64,000 bases of DNA from an uncultured Bacteroidales bacterium (GCA_944326335.1 CALVDM010000001.1:1-64000); one strand, 5' to 3'; counted from the stretch's first letter, positions 16,614 to 27,020 are shown. Made by a program: numbers and translations. Notes: generated by a model not told the origin, from the sequence alone.

Positions 16614-17540
16614 TTAAAACTGTTTGATTGGAACCCACTGGAAATCGTCCGGATCCTGATTGTCGTAATAGAATGTCAGAACATGATCGACTTTGTCATA
16701 TCCTTCGCTGTAACTGCAGGTCATGGAAGTCAGGATATTCCCATCGAAAACATAATCGAACCTCATATCGGCAGAATATGGCTCATCTACATCCGAAGTT
16801 CTGAAACTGATGGTCGCCGGCAGATTCTCCGACGGTGTTCCGGTGTAGAAAACCCATGGACTTGAAAGACCGTCAAACAGATTCAAGGCAAAATCCATAA
16901 GGAAATTTCCAAGAGAGGACGGAGCCGGATAGTCCGTATAAGTGATATTTACCGAAAGACTGTTCCGGACCGCTTTGGTGTACTTCACCATATTCTTTCC
17001 TTCCCATACGAAAGTCATGTTTCCGTAGTCATCGTTTTCATCGACAACTGAAACAAGATGGAAATCATCATCATATTCATACTTTAAAGAAGAAAACGAC
17101 AAGGCAGGGCCATCATATTCTCCGGCAGCCTGCACACATCCGTCCGAAAGAGTGATGTCGTCATAAGTGTCCTCATAAGTCTCTTCCCCTATCGCATTTT
17201 CGGAATCCGTTCCATCATACAGGAGCATTCTATAATCATGGGACAAGGTAAGGGAAGTCTCCGTCAACATAAAGCCATAAGTGACATATTCTTCTATAAG
17301 ACCCGAATTTTCAGCCGGATAAAGTACGGAAAAGGAATCCACATATCCGGACCCGTCGTAGGAAAAACAGTAGATGGCCTCAAAATATTCATCATCGCCA
17401 TCATAAATGCTCCTAAGGTCCATTCTCGAAATCATGCCGCAATTTTCCACAACAAGAGTATCGTCATCCGAACCATCGAGCATGTCGCAGGATGAAAGGA
17501 CAAGAGCCTGAAATATGAACAGATAAAATAATTTTTTCAT
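16614..17540 (-). CDS. Secreted lipoprotein of unknown function, paralogue of its neighbour
   Basis: 308-residue lipoprotein with signal MKKLFYLFIFQALVLSSC (Cys18) and, after it, DMLDGSDDDT; an acidic stretch of this kind resembles the surface export signal of Bacteroidota lipoproteins. There is no BACON domain. The beta-rich body parallels the C-terminal part of the adjacent BACON lipoprotein: NITYTDYPAPSSL against YKYTEYPNNTNL, and FYTGTPSENLPATI against GITGTRSENLGYGAL. It is separated from that gene by 17 bases and is probably co-transcribed with it. No catalytic motif is seen. Confidence 0.7.
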   Translation of the reverse strand: MKKLFYLFIFQALVLSSCDMLDGSDDDTLVVENCGMISRMDLRSIYDGDDEYFEAIYCFSYDGSGYVDSFSVLYPAENSGLIEEYVTYGFMLTETSLTLSHDYRMLLYDGTDSENAIGEETYEDTYDDITLSDGCVQAAGEYDGPALSFSSLKYEYDDDFHLVSVVDENDDYGNMTFVWEGKNMVKYTKAVRNSLSVNITYTDYPAPSSLGNFLMDFALNLFDGLSSPWVFYTGTPSENLPATISFRTSDVDEPYSADMRFDYVFDGNILTSMTCSYSEGYDKVDHVLTFYYDNQDPDDFQWVPIKQF

Positions 17541-17548
17541 AAAGTATC

Positions 17549-17598
17549 AAAAAAAAAATACAGCTGCCCGGGACAGCGCAGCTAATCCTGGGCAACTG
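17549..17598 (-). terminator. Rho-independent terminator after the iron-sulfur subunit gene
   Basis: On the minus strand a stem GCCCAGGA/TCCCGGGC (with one G-U pair and an outer CAG/CTG) is followed by about ten T. It ends the frdA-frdB transcript before the lipoprotein genes. Confidence 0.78.
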
Positions 17599-17618
17599 CT
17601 TATGATTATCTCATCAGA

Positions 17619-18398
17619 TTAGTCCTTGAACTTAGCGCAGAGGAACTCCCTGTTCAGACGGGCTATATGAGACACGGTGATGTGTTTAGGACATTCCATT
17701 TCGCATGCACGGGTATTTGTGCAGGCCCCGAACCCGAGTTCGTCCATCTTTGCAACCATGGCCTTGGCACGTTTCGCACCTTCTATCTTTCCCTGTGGAA
17801 GAAGTGCAAGTGAACTTACCCTGGCAGCAACGAAGAGCATTGCCGAACCGTTCTTGCAGGTGGCTACGCATGCACCGCAACCTATGCAGGCTGCCCCGTC
17901 CATACTCTCCTCTGCAGTCTCATGGGAGATGAGGATTGCGTTTCCGTCAGGCACCCCTCCTGTTCCGACCGAAATGAAGCCTCCGGCCTGAAGTATCTTG
18001 TCGAATGCCTTCCTGTCCACAACAAGGTCCTTTATCACAGGGAATCCCTTGCTTCTCCATGGCTCTACAGTGATTGTGTCACCGTCCTTGAACTTGCGCA
18101 TGTGAAGCTGGCATGTAGTCACCTCGTCGTCAGGTCCGTGGGCACGTCCGTTTATATAGAGCGAGCATGCTCCGCAGATACCTTCACGGCAGTCATGGTC
18201 GAAAGATACCGGACCGCTGCTCTGGCAGCCTCTCTCGACAGCTACCGGATCCATCCCTTGATGTATCAGCTGCTCGTTCAGAATGTCGAGCATCTCAAGG
18301 AAAGAGCTGTCAGGGGAAATATTCTTGACCTCGTAAGTCTCAAAATGTCCTTGAGCCTTGGCGTTTTTCTGACGCCATATTCTTAAAGTAAAATCCAT
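17619..18398 (-). CDS. frdB: Fumarate reductase/succinate dehydrogenase iron-sulfur subunit
   Basis: Electron-transfer subunit of respiratory complex II, which in anaerobic Bacteroidales mainly reduces fumarate. It has an N-terminal plant-type [2Fe-2S] site ([16 protein letters not shown]) and C-terminal cluster motifs ([15 protein letters not shown] and [13 protein letters not shown]), giving 259 residues. It follows the flavoprotein gene by 6 bases. Electrons should come from a membrane cytochrome b subunit, but that gene is not on either side. Confidence 0.95.
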   Translation of the reverse strand: MDFTLRIWRQKNAKAQGHFETYEVKNISPDSSFLEMLDILNEQLIHQGMDPVAVERGCQSSGPVSFDHDCREGICGACSLYINGRAHGPDDEVTTCQLHMRKFKDGDTITVEPWRSKGFPVIKDLVVDRKAFDKILQAGGFISVGTGGVPDGNAILISHETAEESMDGAACIGCGACVATCKNGSAMLFVAARVSSLALLPQGKIEGAKRAKAMVAKMDELGFGACTNTRACEMECPKHITVSHIARLNREFLCAKFKD

Positions 18399-18404
18399 TT
18401 CAAC

Positions 18405-20351
18405 TTAGTCTTTATAGTTTCTGGTAGCTATCTTGATATTCTCGTATTTAAGAGGCTCCTTGTGCATTTCCGGCACAGAATCTTCTCCCTTGTACTCCCA
18501 GGCTGCGACATACATGAAATTCTCGTCGTCACGCTTGGTCTCGCCGTCCTCGGTCTGCATCTCCTCACGGAAATGTCCTCCGCAGGACTCCTTCCTGTTC
18601 AGTGCGTCACGGGCCATCAACTCGCCTATCTCAAGGAAATCCGCCAGCCTCAGAGCCTTTTCGAGCTCCTGGTTGAAATTGTCCTTGTCCCCTGCCACGT
18701 AAACATCTGACCAGAACTCCTTGCGCAATTCCTGGATGAGCTCGATAGCTTTCTTCAGACCTGCCTCATTGCGCGCCATGCCGACATATTCCCACATGAT
18801 ATGGCCGAGCTTCTTGTGAAGTTCGTCGACGGTATGTTTGCCCTTTATGGAAAGCAGCTTGTCTATCTTTGCCCTGACAGCCTTCTCGGCCTCTTCGAAC
18901 TCAGGGGCATTGGTGTCCGTCTTCGGATTCTTGAACTGCGTGGCCAGATAGTCGCCTATGGTATAAGGCAGGATGAAATAGCCGTCCGCAAGTCCCTGCA
19001 TGAGGGCCGATGCACCGAGCCTGTTTCCGCCATGGTCACTGAAGTTGGCCTCACCGATAGCGTAAAGCCCGGGAATCGTAGTCTGGAGATTATAGTCCAC
19101 CCAGAGACCTCCCATCGTATAATGTATGGCCGGATAAATCATCATAGGCTCCTTGTACGGGTCGGTGTCGGTTATCTTCTGATACATCTGGAACAGGTTT
19201 CCGTACCTTTCACGTATCTTGTCCACTCCGAGTCTTTCAATGGCTGTGCTGAAGTCGAGGAATACGGCAAGTCCGGTCTCGTTCACGCCGTAACCCGCAT
19301 CGCACCTTTCTTTTGCAGCCCTCGAAGCGACATCACGAGGCACGAGGTTGCCGAAGGCCGGATAACGGCGCTCGAGATAGTAATCCCTGTCCTCTTCAGG
19401 TATGTCTGACGGCTTTATCTCCTTCTTGCGGAGTTTCATCACATCCTCCTTCTTCTTAGGCACCCAGATACGCCCGTCGTTCCTGAGCGACTCGGACATG
19501 AGTGTCAGCTTGGACTGCTGGTCTCCATGCACCGGAATACATGTAGGATGTATCTGCGCAAAGCAAGGATTGGCGAAAAACGCTCCCTTCCTGTAGCACT
19601 GCCATGCTGCAGAGCCGTTGCTGTTCATTGCGTTTGTTGAAAGGAAATATGTGTTCCCGTAACCGCCGGATGCGATTACGACTGCATGTGCGCCGAAACG
19701 TTCAATTTCACCAGTCACCAGATTCCTTGCGATGATACCCTTTGCTTCTCCGTTTATGAGCACCAGGTCGAGCATCTCATGGCGAGGGTAACTCTTCACC
19801 GTACCTGCCGCAATCTGCCTGTTGAGAGCTGCATACGCTCCGAGAAGAAGCTGCTGCCCGGTTTGTCCGCGGGCATAGAATGTACGGCTCACCTGCGCTC
19901 CTCCGAATGAACGGTTTGCCAGAAGTCCGCCATACTCCCTTGCGAAAGGCACTCCCTGAGCGACACACTGGTCGATGATGTTTCCGCTCACTTCAGCAAG
20001 ACGATAGACATTGGCCTCACGGCTGCGGTAGTCTCCGCCCTTGATGGTCTCATAGAAAAGTCTGTAAACGGAGTCATTGTCATTCTGGTAGTTCTTTGCG
20101 GCATTGATACCTCCCTGGGCTGCAATGGAATGAGCCCTTCTCGGAGAGTCGCTGATGCAGAACACCTTGACATTGTAACCGAGTTCACCAAGAGAAGCAG
20201 CTGCAGACGCTCCGCCGAGACCGGTTCCGATGACGATGATCTCAATTTTCCTTTTGTTGCCCGGATTGACAACACGAAGCTGAGATTTATGCTTTGTCCA
20301 TTTTTCAGACAAAGGACCCTCAGGAATCTTAGAAATTAATTTTTCGGCCAT
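18405..20351 (-). CDS. frdA: Fumarate reductase/succinate dehydrogenase flavoprotein subunit
   Basis: Catalytic subunit with covalent FAD that interconverts fumarate and succinate. Start chosen at the ATG at 20349-20351 ([14 protein letters not shown]); the longer frame begins with TTG. Motifs: FAD-binding [20 protein letters not shown], the FAD-attachment region [16 protein letters not shown], and [20 protein letters not shown]. 648 residues. It matches the large non-classical type found in Bacteroidota. In many relatives the cytochrome b gene comes first in the operon; here the upstream gene is instead a secreted hydrolase (20420-21700). Confidence 0.95.
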   Translation of the reverse strand: MAEKLISKIPEGPLSEKWTKHKSQLRVVNPGNKRKIEIIVIGTGLGGASAAASLGELGYNVKVFCISDSPRRAHSIAAQGGINAAKNYQNDNDSVYRLFYETIKGGDYRSREANVYRLAEVSGNIIDQCVAQGVPFAREYGGLLANRSFGGAQVSRTFYARGQTGQQLLLGAYAALNRQIAAGTVKSYPRHEMLDLVLINGEAKGIIARNLVTGEIERFGAHAVVIASGGYGNTYFLSTNAMNSNGSAAWQCYRKGAFFANPCFAQIHPTCIPVHGDQQSKLTLMSESLRNDGRIWVPKKKEDVMKLRKKEIKPSDIPEEDRDYYLERRYPAFGNLVPRDVASRAAKERCDAGYGVNETGLAVFLDFSTAIERLGVDKIRERYGNLFQMYQKITDTDPYKEPMMIYPAIHYTMGGLWVDYNLQTTIPGLYAIGEANFSDHGGNRLGASALMQGLADGYFILPYTIGDYLATQFKNPKTDTNAPEFEEAEKAVRAKIDKLLSIKGKHTVDELHKKLGHIMWEYVGMARNEAGLKKAIELIQELRKEFWSDVYVAGDKDNFNQELEKALRLADFLEIGELMARDALNRKESCGGHFREEMQTEDGETKRDDENFMYVAAWEYKGEDSVPEMHKEPLKYENIKIATRNYKD

Positions 20352-20419
20352 TTTATATCGATTATTGAAATTTCGCCACAATTTTAGTGATTTTTACGCA
20401 ATTCCGCAATTAATAGGTA

Positions 20420-21700
20420 CTAAAAACTCTCCACAAAAGGACCTTTCCAATGAATGTAGCTCCGGAAGGCATTTTCATATATGCTGAAAAAGTCCCTGGA
20501 CATCCTGTCATAGGCTCTCAGATAGGCCTCCGCTGAAATTACGCCTTCGGTGAAACGTTCGTACAGGGGCATGAACTTTTCCTTTATGGCGGCCTCGGCA
20601 ATGCGGCAGCAGGCCAATGTCGATGTGCTGTACGGAGTATCCCCGAGCACGAATCTGAGGCCTATATACCTGTCATGGCTGCTGATTCCGTTGCACGGAT
20701 AGAAGACATATCCGGAACTCAGCTGCCGTGCCAGGCCGCAGAAGGAGTCCATGCCGGATTCAGGGAAGGAACTGAGGGCTGCCGGAACATGATTGTCCTC
20801 GGATACCGGTATTGGGACAGTTACAGAGACTGCAGGATAGCCGAGAGCGGCCCAGATGAGAGTCTCCGCCGGGTCACCTCCGGCAGGGACACCATGCACG
20901 ACCACTGCAGCCGAAGTGGAGCGGCGCGGAATGAAATCCTGGTCAGGGACACACGCCCTGGTTTCACTCAGAAATTCACCGGCATCCTTCACAAGGTCAA
21001 TCCCCATGATATCATGACGGTAGGAACGTGACAGGCTGTCTATTATGCCGAGAGGTCCGGCCGACGACAAGGTCCCGTGCATTTTCATCTCCCTGAAAAC
21101 AGCGTCCGCAGTGACGAACCTTTCCCATCCCTTCCACCTGGATACAGGACCGGAGATGGAAAAATTGGTCACTGTAATGAAACCGTCCTCATCCTCGTTG
21201 ACATCCCTCTTCAAATATGTGTAGTTGCCAGTCTCATACCACGCGGCACCTCCGGAAGCATCTATGCAGCCGAAATTGGCTTCCACACCCATGGGCCTCC
21301 GCAACGTGTCCAGAAAATGTTCGAAATCTCCCAGGGTCGCGCATATTTCAAGAGCCCGGTACATCAGCACGCCCTCCCTGTCCATTTCAGAGGCGGGCAC
21401 ATCATCGTCTTTCAGGCAGTATGAGGCCGTGTTCATTATGGCAAAGCCGGCGGTATTGGCCCCTATCCAGACTTCTCCGCCATCAGATACGGAATTTACA
21501 AGCCCGACGAAAGAGTATTTTTCTCCCCTGAAATGCCTTATGCTGTTGTCAAGCACGTCGGTATCCCTGTTCTTCCACATAAGCGGACGTCCGTCTGCAG
21601 TGATTTTCCCCGAAATGATTACGGAGGTGCAGGCTTCCGCCATATCGTATCCTGAAAGCAACAGCAACGGCAGTGCAAGGAATATCATGTATCTCTTCAT
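20420..21700 (-). CDS. Secreted Ntn-hydrolase of the acyl-CoA:6-APA acyltransferase/C45 type
   Basis: Signal peptide MKRYMIFLALPLLLLSGYDM-AEA, followed directly by Cys24 in CTSVIISGKITADGRPLMWK; signal cleavage would expose this Cys as the N-terminal nucleophile of an Ntn-hydrolase. The following KNRDTD is typical of the C45/choloylglycine-hydrolase-like fold, where the Arg/Asp help catalysis. Later blocks, VWIGANTAGFAIMNTASY and GCIDASGGAAWYETGNYTYL, fit the same fold. 426 residues. The substrate is likely an amide (bile salt, penicillin-like or N-acyl amino acid) but cannot be told. No operon partner is clear; it lies 68 bases upstream of frdA. Confidence 0.78.
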   Translation of the reverse strand: MKRYMIFLALPLLLLSGYDMAEACTSVIISGKITADGRPLMWKNRDTDVLDNSIRHFRGEKYSFVGLVNSVSDGGEVWIGANTAGFAIMNTASYCLKDDDVPASEMDREGVLMYRALEICATLGDFEHFLDTLRRPMGVEANFGCIDASGGAAWYETGNYTYLKRDVNEDEDGFITVTNFSISGPVSRWKGWERFVTADAVFREMKMHGTLSSAGPLGIIDSLSRSYRHDIMGIDLVKDAGEFLSETRACVPDQDFIPRRSTSAAVVVHGVPAGGDPAETLIWAALGYPAVSVTVPIPVSEDNHVPAALSSFPESGMDSFCGLARQLSSGYVFYPCNGISSHDRYIGLRFVLGDTPYSTSTLACCRIAEAAIKEKFMPLYERFTEGVISAEAYLRAYDRMSRDFFSIYENAFRSYIHWKGPFVESF

Positions 21701-21734
21701 ATAAAGAAGGAATTATCTTCCGGCAGTGTCCGGG

Positions 21735-22763
21735 TCAGAATAAAGTCTTGTCGTCACCTCCGTCTTCAACGTGCTCCAGCCCGAGATGCCTGTAGGCGAG
21801 CTCAGTCACTTCCCTGCCTCTCGGGGTGCGGACGATGAATCCCTCCTTTATCAGAAACGGCTCGTACACTTCTTCCAGAGTGCCCTGGTCCTCCCCTATT
21901 GCAGTAGCTATGGTATTGGCCCCCACGGGACCGCCCCTGAATTTCGTTATTATGGTGCTCAGGATTTTGTTGTCCACAGAGTCGAGCCCCCTCTTGTCTA
22001 TATTGAGTTTGTCAAGAGCGTAGTTCGCGATTTCGAGGTCTATATGCCCGTTCCCCATTACCTGGGCGAAATCCCTCACCCTCCGGAGCAGGGAATTGGC
22101 TATGCGGGGAGTACCACGGCCCCTGAGAGCTATCTCGCGGGCTGCATTTCCGTCTATGCCTATGCCGAGTATGGATGCGCTCCTCTCCACTATGTGTTCA
22201 AGGTCGGATGTATTATAGTATTCAAGTGCGAACTTTATCCCGAAACGTGCCATGAGAGGAGCCGTAAGCAGGCCGCTTCTCGTGGTGGCCCCGACAAGTG
22301 TGAAAGGATTCAGGGAAATCCGGACCGAGCGGGCGCCGGGTCCCTTGTCAATCATTATGTCTATTACGAAATCCTCCATCGCCGAATAAAGATACTCCTC
22401 CACGACCGGAGACAGGCGATGTATCTCGTCGATGAACAGCACGTCGCCCTCGTCAAGGGAGGTAAGCAGGCCGGCAAGGTCCCCCGGCTTGTCGAGTACG
22501 GGGCCGGAAGTTACCTTGAGATTCGCCCCGAGTTCGTTGGCGATGATGTGCGCAAGAGTGGTCTTGCCGAGTCCCGGAGGCCCGTGGAAAAGCACATGGT
22601 CAAGTGACTCCCCCCTCATCTTTGCGGCCTTGACGAATATCTTAAGGTTCGCGATTATCTTGTCCTGCCCGGAAAAGTCCCCAAGAGCCTGCGGCCTTAT
22701 TATTCTGTCAAAATCCTTATCTTTGCCGAGATTTGAATCATGGGGGTCGAAGCGTTCATCCAT
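21735..22763 (-). CDS. ruvB: Holliday junction branch-migration ATPase RuvB
   Basis: AAA+ motor that drives branch migration with RuvA. Walker [11 protein letters not shown], Walker [11 protein letters not shown] and sensor GATTRSG are present, and the C-terminal winged helix ends with [17 protein letters not shown]. 342 residues from the ATG at 22761-22763 (MDERFDPHD); three further ATG/TTG codons just upstream are possible, but they leave almost no leader behind the -7 box at 22784-22791. It is a monocistronic gene far from ruvA. Confidence 0.96.
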   Translation of the reverse strand: MDERFDPHDSNLGKDKDFDRIIRPQALGDFSGQDKIIANLKIFVKAAKMRGESLDHVLFHGPPGLGKTTLAHIIANELGANLKVTSGPVLDKPGDLAGLLTSLDEGDVLFIDEIHRLSPVVEEYLYSAMEDFVIDIMIDKGPGARSVRISLNPFTLVGATTRSGLLTAPLMARFGIKFALEYYNTSDLEHIVERSASILGIGIDGNAAREIALRGRGTPRIANSLLRRVRDFAQVMGNGHIDLEIANYALDKLNIDKRGLDSVDNKILSTIITKFRGGPVGANTIATAIGEDQGTLEEVYEPFLIKEGFIVRTPRGREVTELAYRHLGLEHVEDGGDDKTLF

Positions 22764-22783
22764 CATTATCATCAAAATTTTTA

Positions 22784-22791
22784 CAAATATA
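22784..22791 (-). promoter_or_regulatory. Candidate -7 box of ruvB
   Basis: TATATTTG on the minus strand matches TAnnTTTG, 21 bases before the chosen start. The remaining gap to mfd (22792-23030, about 240 bases) is AT-rich and shows no gene. Confidence 0.45.
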
Positions 22792-23030
22792 GTTTATTTT
22801 TAAAAGGAATGTTTTTGATTATATGGCTGTTGAAATGTTGAAAACTTCTTTTCCCATATTGATTTCCAATCATTTGCGTGCAACACTTATCTACATTCAC
22901 CATTTTCCGGCCATGGGAAAGATGGCAGTAATATTCTGAAGAATTATTTTGAAATCAATATTTTTTCCTGCTTATCTCTTTTTTCCGGAATGCATAATTT
23001 ATTTATGATTTTGTTTCAACAGCGATATTT

Positions 23031-23077
23031 ACATGTTTTCAACATATTTTTGCAGATATATCAACATGTTTTCAACA
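23031..23077 (+). promoter_or_regulatory. mfd promoter flanked by direct repeats
   Basis: A -7 box TATTTTTG (23045-23052) lies between two identical 14-base repeats, ACATGTTTTCAACA at 23031-23044 and 23064-23077, spaced 33 bases apart. The second one is 16 bases before the mfd ATG. The layout suggests a regulator binding on both sides of the start site; this is inference. No -33 TTTG was found. Confidence 0.5.
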
Positions 23078-23092
23078 GGAAATTGACAAATT

Positions 23093-26000
23093 ATGACAAT
23101 AAACAGCAAATCGACAGGCAGGTTGCGTGACAGCCTGGAGAAGTCCGGCGTGGTGTACTGCTCGGGGCTCTTCCTTTCGGCGAGGTGGTTCGTGTTCTCG
23201 TCAGTGGCCGTAAGCGGAACCCATATCATAGTGCTTCCCGACAAGGAGTCGGCCGAATATTGCGCCTCCGACCTGTATAACCTGATAGACGGTGACAGGG
23301 TGTTCTTCCTTCCTGACACAGGCCGCAAGATAGAGCGGAGCAACTACAAAGCCTCACTCGAAGTCCAGCGTACTTCTGCCATCGGAAAGCTCATGGGCTC
23401 TGCCGGTGACGGGGTCACTGTGGTGGTGACCTATCCTGCGGCCCTCGAGGAGAAAATCCCTGCCGGGAATGATGTGTCCTCGTCGATAATGACGGTGAGC
23501 AAGGGGGACGAGCTGGATTACGGGCAGTTCTGCGAGAAGCTCGTGTCCGAGGGGTTCACGAGGGTGGATTTCGTCTCGGAGCCGGGGCAGTTCGCCGTGC
23601 GAGGCGGAATAGTGGACATATTCTCATATTCCTTCAACAACCCGTTCAGGATTTCATTCTTCGGAAGCGAGGTGGAGAACATAACCGTATTCAACTGCAA
23701 CACGCAGCTGTCCGAGGAGACTGTCGGGAAGGCGGACATCTGTCCGGAGATAACATCTGCAGGGGATGACGGAAGGTTCATATCGGAGCTGATGCCTGAT
23801 GATGCGGTGGTCTGGCTGGATTCCTCCGACATGTATCGGGAAATGGACTTCTTCGGGGCGCTTGGCCGTTTCAGGCGGGTGTATATCGACACTCCCCTCT
23901 CGATGCAGTCAAGTGAGCAGATAAAGTTCGACATATCTCCCCAGCCCGTGTTCAACAAGAATTTCGAGCTTCTCGTGGAGGACATAAGGAAGAGGACCGA
24001 AGAGGGCTGGAAGGTGTGCATTTTCGGCGAGAAGCAGTCTCAGCTCGACAGGCTCAAGTCCATATTGTCGCAGTACGGATGCCTCATGCCGGAGTTCTGT
24101 CCGGGAAAGAACATCCACAACGGTTTCATAGACAACAGCGACAGGATATGCTGCTACTCCGACCACGAGATATTCGACAGATTCCACCGTGTCACCATAA
24201 GGAGAAGCGTAGAGAAGAGCGAGCAGCTGACCATAAATGACCTTACGTCCTTCAACATCGGCGACTACATCGTGCACATAGACCACGGTGTGGGTATCTT
24301 CGGGGGCCTTGTGCGCATCAGGGACGACAAGGGAAGGATGCACGAGGTGGTGAAACTCATATACAAGGACAATGACACTGTTCTGGTGTCCGTGCATTCC
24401 CTTCACAAGATATCAAGATACAGGTCCAAGGATTCCGAGCCTCCGAAGATAAACAAGCTCGGCTCGAAGGTGTGGCAGAATCTGAAGGCAAGCACCAAGA
24501 AGAAAGTCAAGGATATAGCGAAGGAGCTGATACAGCTTTACGCGAAGAGGAAAAGCGTCAGGGGGTATGCCTTTTCCCCTGATACCTACATGCAGGAGGA
24601 GCTCGAGTCTTCATTCATGTATGAGGACACACCTGATCAGGAGAAGGCCGTGAAGGCCGTGAAACTCGACATGGAGGCCGATTATCCTATGGACAGGCTC
24701 GTGTGCGGGGATGTAGGGTTCGGAAAGACGGAAGTGGCCATCCGTGCGGCGTTCAAGGCTGTGGCTGACAGCAAGCAGGTGGCTGTCCTCGTCCCTACTA
24801 CAATCCTTGCGCTCCAGCACTACAATACCTTCAGGAACAGGCTCAAGGATTTCCCGTGCAATATAGATTTCGTCAGCAGGCTGAGGACCGCCAAAGAGAT
24901 AACCGACATTCAGAAGAGGCTTTCGGAAGGGAAGATAGACATAGTGATAGGAACACACAAGCTCATTGGCAAGGGCTTCGTTTTCAAGGACCTCGGTCTT
25001 CTGGTCATAGACGAGGAGCAGAAATTCGGGGTGAGCGCGAAAGAGAAGCTGCGCCAGCTCAAAAGTTCGGTGGACACCCTCACGCTCACCGCCACGCCGA
25101 TACCGAGGACTCTGCAGTTCTCCCTTCTCGGCGCGAGGGACCTTTCCATAATAAACACTCCCCCGCCAAACAGGATTCCCGTCCAGACCGAGATAATGCT
25201 TTTCGACCATGAGGAAATCAGGCGCATAATAGATTATGAGCTCAACCGGGGAGGTCAGATATTCTTCGTGCACAACAAGGTGGAGGAGCTCGATTCCATC
25301 CATGACATTCTCCACGGCATAGAGCCGGACATGAAGATATGCGTGGCGCATGGCCAGATGGAACCAAAGGTACTCGAGAACAAAATCCTCGACTTCATGG
25401 CCGGTGACTATGACCTGCTGCTGTGCACCACGATAATAGAGAACGGACTGGACATTCCGAATGCGAACACGATAATAATAAACCAGGCCCAGAACATAGG
25501 CTTGAGCGACCTGCACCAGCTGCGTGGCCGAGTCGGGCGTTCAAACAAGAGGGCCTTCTGCTATCTTATAGTCCCTCCTCTGGTGTCCATATCCGATGAT
25601 GCGAGACGCAGGCTGAAGGCGATAGAATCGTTCTCGGACCTCGGAAGCGGGTTCAACATAGCTATGCAGGACCTTGACATAAGGGGTGCCGGAAACCTGC
25701 TCGGAGCCGAGCAGAGCGGATTCATATCCGACATGGGGCTTGAGACATACCAGAAGATTCTTGCGGAGGCAATGGAGGAGCTCGGGGTGGAGACAGGCGC
25801 ATCCGCAGGAAGGCCGGACGAGTCTTATGTCCCGGACTGCACGATAGAGACCGACCAGCTCACGCTTATCCCGGATTCCTACATAGACATGACTGCAGAG
25901 AAGATAAGGATATACAAGGAGCTCGACTCCATATCCGATGAAAAATCCCTTGACAGGTACAGAAGCAGGCTCGAAGACCGTTTCGGCCGTATTCCCGTGG

Positions 26001-26275
26001 AGCTCGACAGGCTGTTCGATATCGTGAAGATAAGGCAGACCGGGCAGAAGCTCGGCCTCGAGAAGATAATAATCAAGAACGGGGTGCTGATAGGTTTCTT
26101 CATATCCAATCCTCTTTCAAAGTTCTACAGGACAAGGAGATTTTCGTCCATAATAGAGAACATCAACAGCAATACCGGCATATTCGAACTGAAACAGAGC
26201 GACGGGAAACTGAAAATTTTCGCGAGAAATGTGGACTCTCTGTCCAAGGCTTTTTCGATTTTGAAGAAATTATGA
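23093..26275 (+). CDS. mfd: Transcription-repair coupling factor Mfd
   Basis: DNA translocase that removes stalled RNA polymerase and recruits UvrA/B to the lesion. Domains: UvrB-like N-terminus (AVRGGIVDIFSYSFNNPFRISFFGSEVE), the polymerase-binding CarD-like domain (GDYIVHIDHGVGIFGGLV), and a RecG-like helicase with Walker A GDVGFGKTEVAIRAAFK, DEEQ box (VIDEEQKFG), TATPIPRTL and QLRGRVGRSNKRAF. The C-terminal TRCF domain is complete. 1060 residues, slightly shorter than the E. coli protein. It starts 17 bases after the second of two direct repeats. Confidence 0.97.
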   Translation: MTINSKSTGRLRDSLEKSGVVYCSGLFLSARWFVFSSVAVSGTHIIVLPDKESAEYCASDLYNLIDGDRVFFLPDTGRKIERSNYKASLEVQRTSAIGKLMGSAGDGVTVVVTYPAALEEKIPAGNDVSSSIMTVSKGDELDYGQFCEKLVSEGFTRVDFVSEPGQFAVRGGIVDIFSYSFNNPFRISFFGSEVENITVFNCNTQLSEETVGKADICPEITSAGDDGRFISELMPDDAVVWLDSSDMYREMDFFGALGRFRRVYIDTPLSMQSSEQIKFDISPQPVFNKNFELLVEDIRKRTEEGWKVCIFGEKQSQLDRLKSILSQYGCLMPEFCPGKNIHNGFIDNSDRICCYSDHEIFDRFHRVTIRRSVEKSEQLTINDLTSFNIGDYIVHIDHGVGIFGGLVRIRDDKGRMHEVVKLIYKDNDTVLVSVHSLHKISRYRSKDSEPPKINKLGSKVWQNLKASTKKKVKDIAKELIQLYAKRKSVRGYAFSPDTYMQEELESSFMYEDTPDQEKAVKAVKLDMEADYPMDRLVCGDVGFGKTEVAIRAAFKAVADSKQVAVLVPTTILALQHYNTFRNRLKDFPCNIDFVSRLRTAKEITDIQKRLSEGKIDIVIGTHKLIGKGFVFKDLGLLVIDEEQKFGVSAKEKLRQLKSSVDTLTLTATPIPRTLQFSLLGARDLSIINTPPPNRIPVQTEIMLFDHEEIRRIIDYELNRGGQIFFVHNKVEELDSIHDILHGIEPDMKICVAHGQMEPKVLENKILDFMAGDYDLLLCTTIIENGLDIPNANTIIINQAQNIGLSDLHQLRGRVGRSNKRAFCYLIVPPLVSISDDARRRLKAIESFSDLGSGFNIAMQDLDIRGAGNLLGAEQSGFISDMGLETYQKILAEAMEELGVETGASAGRPDESYVPDCTIETDQLTLIPDSYIDMTAEKIRIYKELDSISDEKSLDRYRSRLEDRFGRIPVELDRLFDIVKIRQTGQKLGLEKIIIKNGVLIGFFISNPLSKFYRTRRFSSIIENINSNTGIFELKQSDGKLKIFARNVDSLSKAFSILKKL

Positions 26276-26303
26276 GTAACTTTACCCGTCAACATTGAAA
26301 CCA

Positions 26304-27020
26304 ATGGCGAATCTCGTAGTGGATATCGGCAACACCGCATTGAAGGCGGCATGGGCCGAAGGAGTCACATTAGGAAAGACTTTCCGTTATCAGGGAGAGA
26401 GGATGACGGATTTCATCCTCTCCCTCACGGCAAGGACGAAGCCGGACACCATCCTCGTGGCTTCGGCAGGCAATGTCACCGAAGCGGACCGCGCAAGGCT
26501 CGCCACTGTCTGCGGACGTCTGATAGTGATAGATTCATCCCACAGGGACATATACCGTGAAAAGGAGCTGCCCCTGTATCTTTCACCGGACAGGTTCGCT
26601 TCCATCGTGGCCGTGAGATACCTTTTCAAGGGTAAGGGCTGCACCGTATTCGATTTCGGTACCACGCTTTCCATAGATTTTGTCGAGGCGGACGGGAGAT
26701 ATTCGGGGGGAAACATATCCCCCGGATGCCGTACGAGGTTCAAGGCCCTGAACAGATACTCCAGGTCGCTGCCTCTGCTCGACACTCCGGATGCCGTGGA
26801 GGACAAAGGTTCTTCAACAGCTTCTGCCGTGGAATCGGGAGTCATTTCAGGCATAATGTTTGAATTGCAGGGATACTTCGGCATGTCTCCAGAAAATATA
26901 GCTGTTTTCACCGGTGGCGATGCAATTTATTTTGCAAAACGCGTTAAAAACTCCATCTTTGTAGTTTGTAATTTAGTTTTGATAGGATTAGCTATAGTGG
27001 CTGATGAAAATATTGGTTAA
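26304..27020 (+). CDS. coaX: Type III pantothenate kinase
   Basis: First enzyme of coenzyme A synthesis (pantothenate to 4'-phosphopantothenate), of the CoaX type. Motifs: VVDIGNTALKAAW at the N-terminus (phosphate loop), VFDFGTTLSIDFVEADG and SGGNISPGCRTR (pantothenate and nucleotide binding). I start it at the ATG at 26304; an in-frame TTG at 26295 is the alternative. 238 residues. It overlaps the next gene by 17 bases, which ties it to the envelope-assembly cluster that follows. Confidence 0.95.
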   Translation: MANLVVDIGNTALKAAWAEGVTLGKTFRYQGERMTDFILSLTARTKPDTILVASAGNVTEADRARLATVCGRLIVIDSSHRDIYREKELPLYLSPDRFASIVAVRYLFKGKGCTVFDFGTTLSIDFVEADGRYSGGNISPGCRTRFKALNRYSRSLPLLDTPDAVEDKGSSTASAVESGVISGIMFELQGYFGMSPENIAVFTGGDAIYFAKRVKNSIFVVCNLVLIGLAIVADENIG

